From the NCBI GenBank assembly GCA_048173955.1, contig DBEYOB010000157.1, forward strand, positions 1 to 17,617: a stretch of DNA of 17,617 nt. The letters run 5' to 3'. Positions 1-5,815 of this stretch are shown here, one piece after another. Each line of letters starts with the position of its first letter. Position 1 is the stretch's first letter. The position numbers were made by a program, and so were the translations under genes. Under the pieces are notes generated by a model, which was not told the DNA's origin, did not search any database, and worked only from the letters and a program-made list of their open reading frames with translations. This stretch comes from CAZUFB01 sp048173955 (GTDB taxonomy: Bacteria; Actinomycetota; Coriobacteriia; Coriobacteriales; UMGS124).

Positions 1-189
1 GCCGGGGCCACCGCCAGGGCCGCCCTCACCGCCGGGCGCTCCGCCCTCGCCGCCTTCGGGCGCCCCGCCCTCTGCCGGCGCGCCACCTTCCGCGGGGGGC
101 TCCTCCGCCAGCGCGGTCCTGGCGAACGCCAGGGCCAGCGCCGAGGTCCCGGCCACGAAGGCGCGGCGGCTCATCGCGTTGTCGCTCAT
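1..189 (-). CDS. Tat-exported protein, N-terminal part only
   Basis: Only the first 63 codons lie in the window; the gene runs off the left edge. The protein starts MSDNAMSRRAFVAGTSALAL, a typical twin-arginine export signal (SRRAFV at residues 7-12, then a hydrophobic Ala/Leu stretch ending near ALA-E at about residue 28). After the predicted cleavage site comes a low-complexity linker rich in Gly, Glu, Pro and Ala, much like the linker of the FMN-binding protein at 6605-7324. The start is supported by AAGGAG at 196-201 on the complementary strand, 6 nt from the ATG. It is divergent from the DtxR-type gene. The folded domain is not visible, so no function can be given; an exported redox protein would fit the Tat signal and the other Tat proteins here, but that is a guess. 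Confidence 0.75.
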   Translation of the reverse strand, partial: MSDNAMSRRAFVAGTSALALAFARTALAEEPPAEGGAPAEGGAPEGGEGGAPGGEGGPGGGPG

Positions 190-296
190 GCGTGTCTCCT
201 TCCAGATGCGTCTTCGACAAAGGCGGGCTGTGCCCGCGCGCACCGTCCGTATACAATGCGCTCTCCCTCAAACTCTACGGTTTGGCGGCTGCCAAA

Positions 297-315
297 AAGG
301 GTTATCCTTAGCTAT
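297..315. promoter_or_regulatory. possible DtxR/IdeR-like operator between divergent genes
   Basis: The 188-bp gap between the divergent Tat protein and the DtxR-family gene holds AAGGGTTATCCTTAGCTAT. It agrees at 12 of 19 positions with the DtxR/IdeR consensus as I remember it, and it contains a short dyad AAGG-N5-CCTT. Autoregulation or control of the divergent exported gene would be natural. The match is partial and the site could be chance. Confidence 0.3.
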
Positions 316-377
316 ATGGCGCATATGCCGGGCTATCCCCGTCATCCGTTTTTGGCGAATGCGGCGGGAAGGCCCGA

Positions 378-827
378 ATGAGAAAGGGTGTTGCAGCTAT
401 GGACGAACGCGTACCGCTCACTTCTGCCCATGAGGACTACATCGAGGCCATCGTCGAGCTCGAGGGGGAGCAGAACCGTCCCGAGGTCCGCTCGGTCGAC
501 ATCGCGGCGCGCCGCAACGTCTCCAAGGCGAGCGTGAACAAGGCGCTGCAGACGCTGCGCGACGCCGGCTATATCGAGCAGGAGCGCTACGGCCGCATCA
601 CCCTGACCGAGGCGGGCCGCGAATACGGCGAGGAGATCTGGTCGCGCCACCAGGCGCTGCGCAGCTTCCTCGTCGACGATCTGGGGGTCGACCCCGAGGT
701 GGCGAACCACGAGGCGTGCGAGATGGAGCACACGGTGAGCCGCGACACGATGAACCGTTGGATGGACTGGCTCGACCGGCTCCACGGGGAGCGGGGCGGC
801 AAGACTGCCGACAAGGACGGCGAGTAG
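378..827 (+). CDS. DtxR/MntR-family metal-dependent transcriptional repressor
   Basis: This is a 149-residue cytoplasmic repressor that would bind operator DNA when loaded with Fe2+ or Mn2+. Residues 15-70 form the winged helix-turn-helix: EDYIEAI at 19-25 is the family's opening signature and KASVNKALQTLRDAGYI the recognition region. Residues 85-135 are the dimerisation and metal-binding domain, with the RH..L..FL signature at 90-98 and the ligand cluster HEACEMEH at 111-118 (His111, Cys114, Glu117, His118), matching the Cys102/Glu105/His106 site of DtxR. There is no C-terminal SH3-like domain, so its size is closer to MntR than to IdeR. An in-frame ATG at 399 with AGAAAGGG upstream is an alternative start that removes 7 residues and suits the usual family length; GGGAAGG at 366-372 supports 378. 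The metal specificity cannot be read from sequence alone, and no metal transporter lies in the window. Confidence 0.9.
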   Translation: MRKGVAAMDERVPLTSAHEDYIEAIVELEGEQNRPEVRSVDIAARRNVSKASVNKALQTLRDAGYIEQERYGRITLTEAGREYGEEIWSRHQALRSFLVDDLGVDPEVANHEACEMEHTVSRDTMNRWMDWLDRLHGERGGKTADKDGE

Positions 828-900
828 GCGGCGGATGCCGGAGGCGGCCCCGCGGGCGCATGTGCTTGCGGGGCATTTGCGGCGTTCAGCACAGATGCGG

Positions 901-928
901 CCGGCATGCATGCCGGGGCGTCGACGCC
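901..928. repeat. two abutting perfect palindromes (16 bp and 12 bp)
   Basis: CCGGCATGCATGCCGG at 901-916 and GGCGTCGACGCC at 917-928 are each perfect dyads and touch without a gap. They lie about 70 bp past the DtxR-family stop and 33 bp beyond the end of the minus-strand small RNA. They could be tandem hairpins helping to end transcription, or a double operator. A weaker hairpin (GCCCCGC at 847-853 with GCGGGGC at 868-874) lies closer to the stop codon. Confidence 0.6.
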
Positions 929-960
929 TCTGTGGAAACCTGGGAAATCGAAAGCCCTAT

Positions 961-995
961 AAAAAAGGCGAGGCCCGGTTGGGGGACCGGGCCTC
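961..995 (-). terminator. Rho-independent terminator of the minus-strand small RNA
   Basis: GAGGCCCGGT (995-986) pairs perfectly with ACCGGGCCTC (979-970) over 10 bp around a 6-nt loop; after GCC comes TTTTTT (966-961) in the minus direction. On the plus strand no T-run follows, so it acts only leftward. Confidence 0.75.
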
Positions 996-1096
996 TCACA
1001 AGGAGGGATGCGACGCATCGTGTAAAGGGATGATGCGCCAGGGCAGGTAAGGGGATCCTGCCGGCGGTCTTGAGGAAGGGGAGCCTCAAGTGCTGT
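961..1096 (-). ncRNA. candidate small RNA with four stem-loops carrying C-rich loops
   Basis: Read on the minus strand, this about 135-nt stretch forms four successive hairpins. Stem 1 is CTTGAGG/CCTCAAG (1090-1084 with 1075-1069), loop CTCCCCTT. Stem 2 is GGCAGG/CCTGCC (1062-1057 with 1047-1042), loop ATCCCCTTA. Stem 3 is CGCATC/GATGCG (1037-1032 with 1019-1014), loop ATCCCTTTACAC. Stem 4 is the terminator, loop CCCCCA. A GATAAT box at 1107-1102 would place the RNA start near 1096. Every loop exposes CCC or more, and the first three are complementary to AAGGG-type Shine-Dalgarno sites. C-rich loops recall the actinobacterial 6C RNA and firmicute sRNAs that act by C-rich, anti-SD pairing, but I cannot assign a known family. 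The U-tract exists only on this strand, which fixes the orientation. No ORF here looks real. Confidence 0.6.
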
Positions 1097-1101
1097 CTGC
1101 T

Positions 1102-1107
1102 ATTATC
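1102..1107 (-). promoter_or_regulatory. -10 element (GATAAT) for the small RNA
   Basis: GATAAT on the minus strand lies 12 nt before the first stem of the small RNA. No good -35 hexamer sits 16-18 bp further upstream (CACAAC at 1130-1125 is poor), so the promoter call rests on the -10 and on the position of the structured RNA. Confidence 0.4.
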
Positions 1108-1130
1108 CTCACAATCCCTCTTATGTTGTG

Positions 1131-1485
1131 GGCACTCTGTGGATACACAGCAGTTTCAAACTATGCCGTTGACCTGCGGTTGAGCAAATAGCCTTTGACA
1201 GATATTCAACGTGGCAAGTTCTGAAAGGCGAACGGTTTGATTGCATCGCCGAGCGGTTGCCGCAAGACGTTTTTGCCACGGGTTCGCCATGCCGGTCGCC
1301 GGAGACGCCCCGGGGGAGCCGCGGAAGCGTGTCGCCGACTGTGCGGCCGCGGCCGCGGTGCCCTTCTCGCCGCCTCGACGCCCTGCGCCGCCGTTCGCCG
1401 ATTGCGACATTCGCTGATGCCATGTCGACCCAGCTCGGCTGTGAACGGATGGCAAATCTGCAGATGCGCCGCGTTTCCCTCCGCC
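1131..1485. other. gene-free stretch upstream of nrdD
   Basis: I find no supportable gene in this stretch: the open frames on both strands lack a recognisable domain and a ribosome binding site. One structured patch is visible: CGTGGCAA at 1210-1217 and TTGCCACG at 1273-1280 form an 8-bp inverted repeat that encloses a smaller hairpin, GGCGA (1227-1231) with TCGCC (1246-1250). A TTGACA at 1195-1200 precedes it but no convincing -10 follows. The rest shows no signal that I can name. Confidence 0.4.
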
Positions 1486-1565
1486 TCACTTGCTATAGTG
1501 TCTCTGTCGGAAATGAATCGCTGTATGTTGTGTCTTTGTATGAAAAAGCACACATTATATGGTGT
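1486..1565 (+). promoter_or_regulatory. three NrdR-box-like sites with a 32-bp period, upstream of nrdD
   Basis: Three 16-bp sites lie at 1486-1501 (TCACTTGCTATAGTGT), 1518-1533 (TCGCTGTATGTTGTGT) and 1550-1565 (ACACATTATATGGTGT). All end in GTGT and their starts are exactly 32 bp apart, about three helical turns. Against the NrdR consensus ACACwATATATwGTGT they match at roughly 12, 12 and 14 of 16 positions. NrdR is the ATP/dATP-sensing repressor of ribonucleotide reductase operons and normally binds a pair of boxes about three turns apart. The first site contains a -10-like TATAGT (1494-1499), so binding there would block the promoter. The nrdR gene itself is not in the window. Confidence 0.7.
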
Positions 1566-1659
1566 TTTCAAGTGAAGACACTGGTCAGACGTCGGCGCTT
1601 TGCGTGCAGTTCGATGCAGGGCGCCGAACTATACGTTGCGCACCGAGAGGGGTCCTTGC

Positions 1660-3681
1660 ATGTCGGTAGAGCATGCGGCCATGCCGCAGTCCATCATCAA
1701 GCGCGACGGCTCGATCGTCGACTTCGAGCGCTCCAAGATCGCCGCCGCCATCGAGAAGGCCGGCGCCGCCACGGGCGAGTTCGGCCCCGACGAGGCGGCC
1801 ATCCTCTCGGGCCAGGCGTGCAAGGTCATCGCGCACCGCTTCGACGGGGCGAGCCCCACGATCGAAGAGGTGCAGGACATCGTGGAGCAGACGCTCATCG
1901 CGGCCAACCACTTCAAGACGGCGCGCGCCTACATCGTCTACCGCGAGCAGCGCCAGCGCGCCCGGCGCGACCGCGACACCTACATCGACGTGACCTCCTC
2001 GGTCAACGAGTACCTCTCGCGCGAGGACTGGCGCGTCAACGCCAACGCCAACCAGGGTTACTCCCTGGGCGGCCTCATCCTCAACGTGTCGGGCAAGGTC
2101 GTGGCCAACTACTGGCTGTCGCACGTCTACCCGCCCGAGGTGGGCGCGGCGCACCGCAACGGCGACTACCACATCCACGACCTCGACATGCTGTCGGGCT
2201 ACTGCGCCGGCTGGAGCCTGCGCACCCTGCTCAACGAGGGCTTCAACGGCGTGCCCAACAAGGTCGAGTCGGCGCCGCCCAAGCACCTCTCCACGGCGCT
2301 CGGCCAGATGGTGAACTTCCTCGGCACGCTGCAGAACGAGTGGGCGGGCGCCCAGGCGTTCTCGTCGTTCGACACCTACCTCGCCCCGTTCGTGCGCATA
2401 GACGGCCTTTCGTACGACGAGGTTAAGCAGGAGATCCAGGGCTTCGTGTACAACATGAACGTCCCGAGCCGCTGGGGCACGCAGACGCCCTTCTCCAACC
2501 TCACGTTCGACTGGACCTGCCCCGACGACCTCAAGGGACAGGTCCCGCTCATCGGCGGCGTCGAGCAGGACTTCACCTACGGCGACCTGCAGGCCGAGAT
2601 GGACATGATCAACCGCGCCTACATCGAGGTCATGACCGAGGGCGACGCCAAGGGCAGCGTGTTCACGTTCCCCATCCCCACCTACAACATCACCCCCGAC
2701 TTTCCCTGGGAGTCCGAGAACGCCAACCGCCTGTTCGCGATGACGGCAAAGTACGGCCTGCCCTACTTCCAGAACTTCGTGAACTCCGACCTGCAGCCCA
2801 ACATGGTGCGCTCGATGTGCTGCCGCCTGCAGCTCGACCTGCGCGAGCTGCTCAAGCGCGGCAACGGCCTGTTCGGCTCGGCCGAGCAGACCGGCTCGAT
2901 CGGCGTGGTCACCGTCAACATGGCGCGTCTGGGCTATCTGCACAAGGGCGACGAGGAGGGGCTCGTCGCCGCGCTCGACCGCCTGCTCGAGCTCGCCCGC
3001 ACCTCGCTCGAGCTCAAGCGCAAGGAGATCCAACGCCACATCGACGGGGGGCTCTTCCCCTTCACCAAGCGCTACCTGGGCACGCTGCGCAACCACTTTT
3101 CGACCATCGGCGTCAACGGCATGAACGAGATGGTGCGCAACTTCACCGACGACGAGCACGACATCACCGACGCGTTCGGCCACCAGATGGCGCTGCGCAT
3201 CCTCGACCACGTGCGCGAGCGGATGGTCGAGTTCCAGGAGGAGACCGGGCACATGTACAACCTCGAGGCCACGCCGGCCGAGGGGACCACGTACCGCTTC
3301 GCCCGCGAGGACCGGAAGCGCTTCCCCGACATCATCCAGGCGGGCACGCCCGAGGAGCCCTACTACACCAACTCCTCGCAGCTTCCGGTCGACTACACCA
3401 CCGACCCGTTCCAGGCCCTCGCCGAGCAGGAGGACCTGCAGAAGAAGTACACCGGCGGCACGGTGCTGCACCTGTACATGGGCGAGAAGATCTCGTCCCC
3501 CGAGGCGTGCAAGCAGCTGGTGAAGCGTTCTCTCGAGAACTTCCGCCTGCCGTACATCACGGTGACGCCCACGTTCTCGATCTGCCCCAAACACGGCTAC
3601 ATTGCCGGCGAGCACGAGTTTTGCCCGCTGTGCGATGAAGAACTTGCGGCGGCGAAGATCGCCGCCGGCGTTGCGGGATAG
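1660..3681 (+). CDS. nrdD: class III anaerobic ribonucleoside-triphosphate reductase, catalytic core without glycyl-radical domain
   Basis: This oxygen-sensitive enzyme reduces ribonucleoside triphosphates to deoxy forms for DNA synthesis. In 673 residues one sees an N-terminal ATP-cone (about residues 8-100, starting QSIIKRDGSIVDFERSKI), then the barrel with YHIHDLD (His171-Asp174 area), YCAGW (Cys182) and MCCRLQLD (Cys387/Cys388), and a C-terminal zinc-type cluster Cys642-x2-His645 and Cys655-x2-Cys658. Family members continue directly into a glycyl-radical segment (RVxGYxRP...); here the chain stops 15 residues after Cys658. The missing piece is encoded by the next gene. The ATG at 1660 is chosen because GAGAGGGG lies 7 nt upstream; the frame is open to 1600 without a site, and an ATG at 1681 is less favoured. 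Three NrdR-like boxes lie upstream. The activase gene nrdG is about 5 kb downstream rather than adjacent. Confidence 0.95.
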   Translation: MSVEHAAMPQSIIKRDGSIVDFERSKIAAAIEKAGAATGEFGPDEAAILSGQACKVIAHRFDGASPTIEEVQDIVEQTLIAANHFKTARAYIVYREQRQRARRDRDTYIDVTSSVNEYLSREDWRVNANANQGYSLGGLILNVSGKVVANYWLSHVYPPEVGAAHRNGDYHIHDLDMLSGYCAGWSLRTLLNEGFNGVPNKVESAPPKHLSTALGQMVNFLGTLQNEWAGAQAFSSFDTYLAPFVRIDGLSYDEVKQEIQGFVYNMNVPSRWGTQTPFSNLTFDWTCPDDLKGQVPLIGGVEQDFTYGDLQAEMDMINRAYIEVMTEGDAKGSVFTFPIPTYNITPDFPWESENANRLFAMTAKYGLPYFQNFVNSDLQPNMVRSMCCRLQLDLRELLKRGNGLFGSAEQTGSIGVVTVNMARLGYLHKGDEEGLVAALDRLLELARTSLELKRKEIQRHIDGGLFPFTKRYLGTLRNHFSTIGVNGMNEMVRNFTDDEHDITDAFGHQMALRILDHVRERMVEFQEETGHMYNLEATPAEGTTYRFAREDRKRFPDIIQAGTPEEPYYTNSSQLPVDYTTDPFQALAEQEDLQKKYTGGTVLHLYMGEKISSPEACKQLVKRSLENFRLPYITVTPTFSICPKHGYIAGEHEFCPLCDEELAAAKIAAGVAG

Positions 3682-3695
3682 CGCGGCGTTCGGGT

Positions 3696-3715
3696 GGATA
3701 TAATCAGATTTATCC
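3696..3715 (+). promoter_or_regulatory. promoter -10 inside a dyad, upstream of the glycyl-radical gene
   Basis: A consensus TATAAT (3699-3704) sits inside a near-perfect 20-bp dyad: GGATA (3696-3700) pairs with TATCC (3711-3715) and AATC (3702-3705) with GATT (3707-3710). The site is 15 bp after the nrdD stop. It shows that the small gene can be transcribed on its own and that a dimeric regulator may cover its -10. No good -35 is present at 17 bp, and the dyad does not look like the NrdR boxes before nrdD. Confidence 0.55.
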
Positions 3716-3785
3716 GCTAGGATTACCGGCCGCCCACGGTTCGGGCGCGGGGGTGCGGTACGGTTTGTGAGGAAAGGGGCCAACC

Positions 3786-3992
3786 ATGGTCAATCGCGAC
3801 GAACTGACGAGCGAGGGCACCGTCGTCAACGGCGTGCACCTTTCGAACGACGAGCGCCAGCCTTGCGAGGTCTGGACGCGCGTGATGGGCTACCACCGTC
3901 CGGTGAGCTCGTTCAACACCGGCAAGAAGGGCGAGTTCCACGAGCGCGTCGAGTTCGTGGAGCCGGCGGGGCTCTGCCGCTGTGGGAAGTAG
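3786..3992 (+). CDS. stand-alone glycyl-radical domain of class III ribonucleotide reductase
   Basis: This 68-residue protein is the C-terminal glycyl-radical segment of NrdD as a separate polypeptide. CEVWTRVMGYHRPVSSFNTG (27-46) followed by KKGEFHERVEF (47-57) is the characteristic end of NrdD chains, with Gly35 in RVMGY as the expected radical residue. Residues 1-25 are a hydrophilic leader without similarity that I recognise, and the tail ends in Cys64-x-Cys66. The start has GAGGAAAGGGG upstream at good spacing. The gene lies 104 bp after nrdD with its own -10, and the gap contains no intron-like or frameshift-like sequence, so this is an independent gene rather than a sequencing break. 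By inference it is activated by NrdG and docks in trans into the NrdD barrel, as GrcA (YfiD) does for damaged pyruvate formate-lyase. No precedent with biochemical proof for NrdD is known to me. Confidence 0.9.
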   Translation: MVNRDELTSEGTVVNGVHLSNDERQPCEVWTRVMGYHRPVSSFNTGKKGEFHERVEFVEPAGLCRCGK

Positions 3993-4187
3993 GGGCTCTG
4001 GCTGCGCGCTTTGATGCGTGTGCGGTCGATATGATTTCTCAAATGAGCGCGGTGCCTCCGGAAACGGTGGGCATCGCGCTTCTTCTTGCGCTCTTCTCGC
4101 GTGGAGTGTGCCACCGGTCGGGTTCTGCGGGCCGACCTCCTCCGGCGGAAGGGGTCGCGTGACAAGTAACGCGATGTCAATACATCT

Positions 4188-4368
4188 TTTTTACCGTTGT
4201 GCGAGACCATTTCGCCTGTGAAGCCCGACATGTCTGCCTTCTGACCGTTGCGGCGCGCGGCCTTGGTCTGCCTTGGCGGCAAAAGGTCAGGTCGCCTTTG
4301 ACCAGAAGAGTGTACGGGCAGCCCGAAACGGTATATCAATTTTCTCAATTATTGCACAACGGTAAAAA
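4188..4368. repeat. 181-bp element bounded by perfect 15-bp inverted repeats (MITE-like)
   Basis: TTTTTACCGTTGTGC (4188-4202) recurs exactly as its reverse complement GCACAACGGTAAAAA (4354-4368). Between them lie 151 bp without a gene, holding further internal dyads (CTTCTG 4238-4243 with CAGAAG 4303-4308; GGTCA 4285-4289 with TGACC 4299-4303). If the element is taken as CCGTTGTGC...GCACAACGG it is flanked by TA on both sides (4192-4193, 4363-4364), as for TA-duplicating transposons. No transposase is present. It may be a miniature inverted-repeat element or a long-range regulatory hairpin. Confidence 0.5.
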
Positions 4369-4583
4369 GGGCAACCGCGAACGCCGTTTTCTGGCATGCG
4401 AGTTTCTCGAAAGGCCGCCTGCCTCGTTTCCTCTTCGCCCCTAGTCTGTCTTTGTCCCATTTCCGCCTTACTCGGTTTGCCCTTTGGGTCATGCCGCTTC
4501 CGCAGGTTGGCGCGATGCCCATCGTGCCGGAGGGGGAAGTCTTTGCGACTTGCGGCCGCGATTCTCTCCGCGTTTCATGCATG

Positions 4584-4633
4584 CTGCGTATCGGCGGCGT
4601 CATGCCGTTCTTCGCGGTCGACTGGCCGGGTAA
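4584..4633 (+). pseudogene. relic of nrdG (N-terminal 17 codons)
   Basis: These 50 bp match 8885-8934, inside the intact nrdG, at 44 of 50 positions. Translated, LRIGGVMPFFAVDWPGK corresponds to LRIGGITPFSTVDWPGK at residues 10-26 of NrdG (13 of 17 identical). The similarity stops on both sides: the Cys motif needed for the iron-sulphur cluster is absent, no ribosome binding site for an NrdG-like start is seen, and several differences change amino acids. It lies downstream of the split nrdD, where an ancestral nrdG would be expected. It cannot encode an active enzyme. Confidence 0.7.
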
Positions 4634-4698
4634 AAGCGACGTCAAGGGCGCGGCGCCCCTGAATGAAGCGGGGGGTGTCGCGCGCCTTTTGTTGTGCA

Positions 4699-5592
4699 CT
4701 ATCCCCGCAGTTCGCGCGCGGCATACTCCCGCATGGTCTCCCAAAACGCCTTGCCGAGGGGCGAGGGCGCGACGTCGCGCCGACGGATGGCGTAGCTGCC
4801 GAACTTGTCGGCGTCCTCCATGTCGAGGGGGATGAGCTTTGCGGCGGCGCAGGTGCCGCCGGGTCCCGGGGTGCAGGCAAACGTTAGCGCCGAGGCGCGT
4901 TGGCGTGTCTGCTCGAACATGCCCATGTCCGAGGTGCTTGCGACGATCTGCGGGTTCACGCCGGCTTTTTCGCACTGCTCCATGAAGAAGCGGTGTAGGT
5001 GGTTGCGCTCGCCGAGCGTCACAAACGGCTCGCCGTCGAGCTGCTCGAGCTCGATGCGGTCGCAGGAGGCCATGGGATTGTCCTGCGGCACGAACACGGC
5101 ATAGCCGGGGTGCATGAGCTCGAGCGTCTCGAACCCGTCGAGGTATTTGGGGTGCGTGCACAGGATGCCGATCTCGGCGTCGCCCGCCTCGACCATGCGC
5201 AGGGTACCGACCGAGTGGATTTCCTCGATGCGGACGTCGGCCTCCGGATGCCGTTTGGCAAACTGTTCGACGAAGTCGTCGGGGAACGGGTAGATGGTGC
5301 CCTTGCCCAGGGCGATCTCGAGCACGCTGCGCTTGCCGGGAGTGCGGTAGCGCGCCTCGATTTGGGCATAGGAGGCGAGCAGGGGCTCGATTTCCTCGAG
5401 GAACGCGGCCCCCTCGGAGGTGAGGCGCACGCCGCGGTGGTCGGCCTCGAGCAGGTCGCGACCCGTCTCGGTCTCGAGGCGGGCGACGGCCTTGCTGAGC
5501 GCCTGTCTTGTGATGAAGAGGTTTTCGGCTGCCCTGTTGAAGCTGCCCACGCGGGCGACCTCGGCAAACCACTGCATCTGGCGAATGTCCAT
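4699..5592 (-). CDS. LysR-family transcriptional regulator
   Basis: This 297-residue protein begins MDIRQMQWFAEVARVGSFNR and shows the LysR winged helix-turn-helix at residues 1-60 (AAENLFITRQALSKAVARLE is the recognition part), a linker helix to about residue 90, and a two-lobed effector-binding domain to the end. The length is normal for the family. The frame is open further upstream, but the ATG at 5592 is preferred because AAGGGG lies 8 nt before it and because family members start within a few residues of this motif. It is divergent from the exported rhodanese-like and FMN-binding genes and separated from them by a large dyad, the classic arrangement in which a LysR protein controls its divergent neighbour and itself. 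The effector is unknown; family knowledge suggests a small molecule, perhaps a substrate of the exported redox proteins. Confidence 0.92.
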   Translation of the reverse strand: MDIRQMQWFAEVARVGSFNRAAENLFITRQALSKAVARLETETGRDLLEADHRGVRLTSEGAAFLEEIEPLLASYAQIEARYRTPGKRSVLEIALGKGTIYPFPDDFVEQFAKRHPEADVRIEEIHSVGTLRMVEAGDAEIGILCTHPKYLDGFETLELMHPGYAVFVPQDNPMASCDRIELEQLDGEPFVTLGERNHLHRFFMEQCEKAGVNPQIVASTSDMGMFEQTRQRASALTFACTPGPGGTCAAAKLIPLDMEDADKFGSYAIRRRDVAPSPLGKAFWETMREYAARELRG

Positions 5593-5646
5593 GGCTGGCA
5601 CCCCTTGCGAACCTCTGCCGAGCTCTCGGCGAGCTGCGCCGACCCT

Positions 5647-5677
5647 GGTGCAACCGCTTGTAACCCGCGGTTGCACC
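5647..5677. promoter_or_regulatory. 31-bp perfect dyad, probable LysR operator
   Basis: GGTGCAACCGC (5647-5657) and GCGGTTGCACC (5667-5677) are perfect 11-bp arms around a 9-bp spacer. The dyad contains the T-N11-A type core usual for LysR recognition sites. A further half-like GTGCAA follows at 5681-5686. It lies between the divergent LysR gene and the Tat-exported genes, about 45 bp upstream of the -10 at 5720, the usual position of an activator site. Confidence 0.75.
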
Positions 5678-5719
5678 CCTGTGCAAGGATAGCACTTCCC
5701 GGATGGTTCTCCGCCTCGC

Positions 5720-5725
5720 TATACT
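5720..5725 (+). promoter_or_regulatory. -10 element (TATACT) for the exported rhodanese/FMN genes
   Basis: TATACT in GCTATACTGAGG is close to consensus. The region 16-18 bp upstream (around 5696-5702, TTCCCG) is a poor -35, which suits a promoter that needs the LysR activator bound at the dyad upstream. Confidence 0.5.
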
Positions 5726-5815
5726 GAGGGTCAAGGAGCTCGGCCGAGCCCAATGCACACCGCCGCCGCACGGCAACGCCGCTGCGGCCTCCCAGTGATG
5801 TGGAAGGGGATCGCC

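Larger units (their letters stand above)
3993..4698. other. gene-free 700-bp region with remnants
   Basis: No intact gene is visible. The stretch is locally more AT-rich than the flanking genes. It contains a 181-bp element with perfect 15-bp terminal inverted repeats (4188-4368), a short relic of nrdG (4584-4633), and a small hairpin GATGT-CAAT-ACATC (4173-4186) directly followed by TTTTTT, a weak rightward terminator that could close the nrdD transcript. A GGGCG/CGCCC hairpin (4646-4658) lies past the LysR stop. This looks like decayed or rearranged DNA. Confidence 0.5.

Noticed and set aside
1121..1489. Minus-strand open frame (122 codons) in the gap before nrdD
   Set aside because: There is no ribosome binding site, no recognisable domain and Arg-rich composition; it overlaps the promoter region of the small RNA.
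1585..3783. Long minus-strand open frame (732 codons) opposite nrdD
   Set aside because: It is the antisense shadow of a real gene in high-GC DNA; composition is Val/Leu/Arg/His-rich, with no domain and no ribosome binding site.
3682..3785. nrdD broken by a sequencing error or simple frameshift
   Set aside because: The two parts are separated by 104 bp holding a stop, a -10 dyad and a ribosome binding site, and the small gene has its own 25-residue leader; one frameshift cannot join them.
4452..4835. Plus-strand open frame containing the nrdG-like segment
   Set aside because: Only 17 codons resemble NrdG; the rest is unrelated, and its end overlaps the LysR gene. Kept as a relic, not as a gene.
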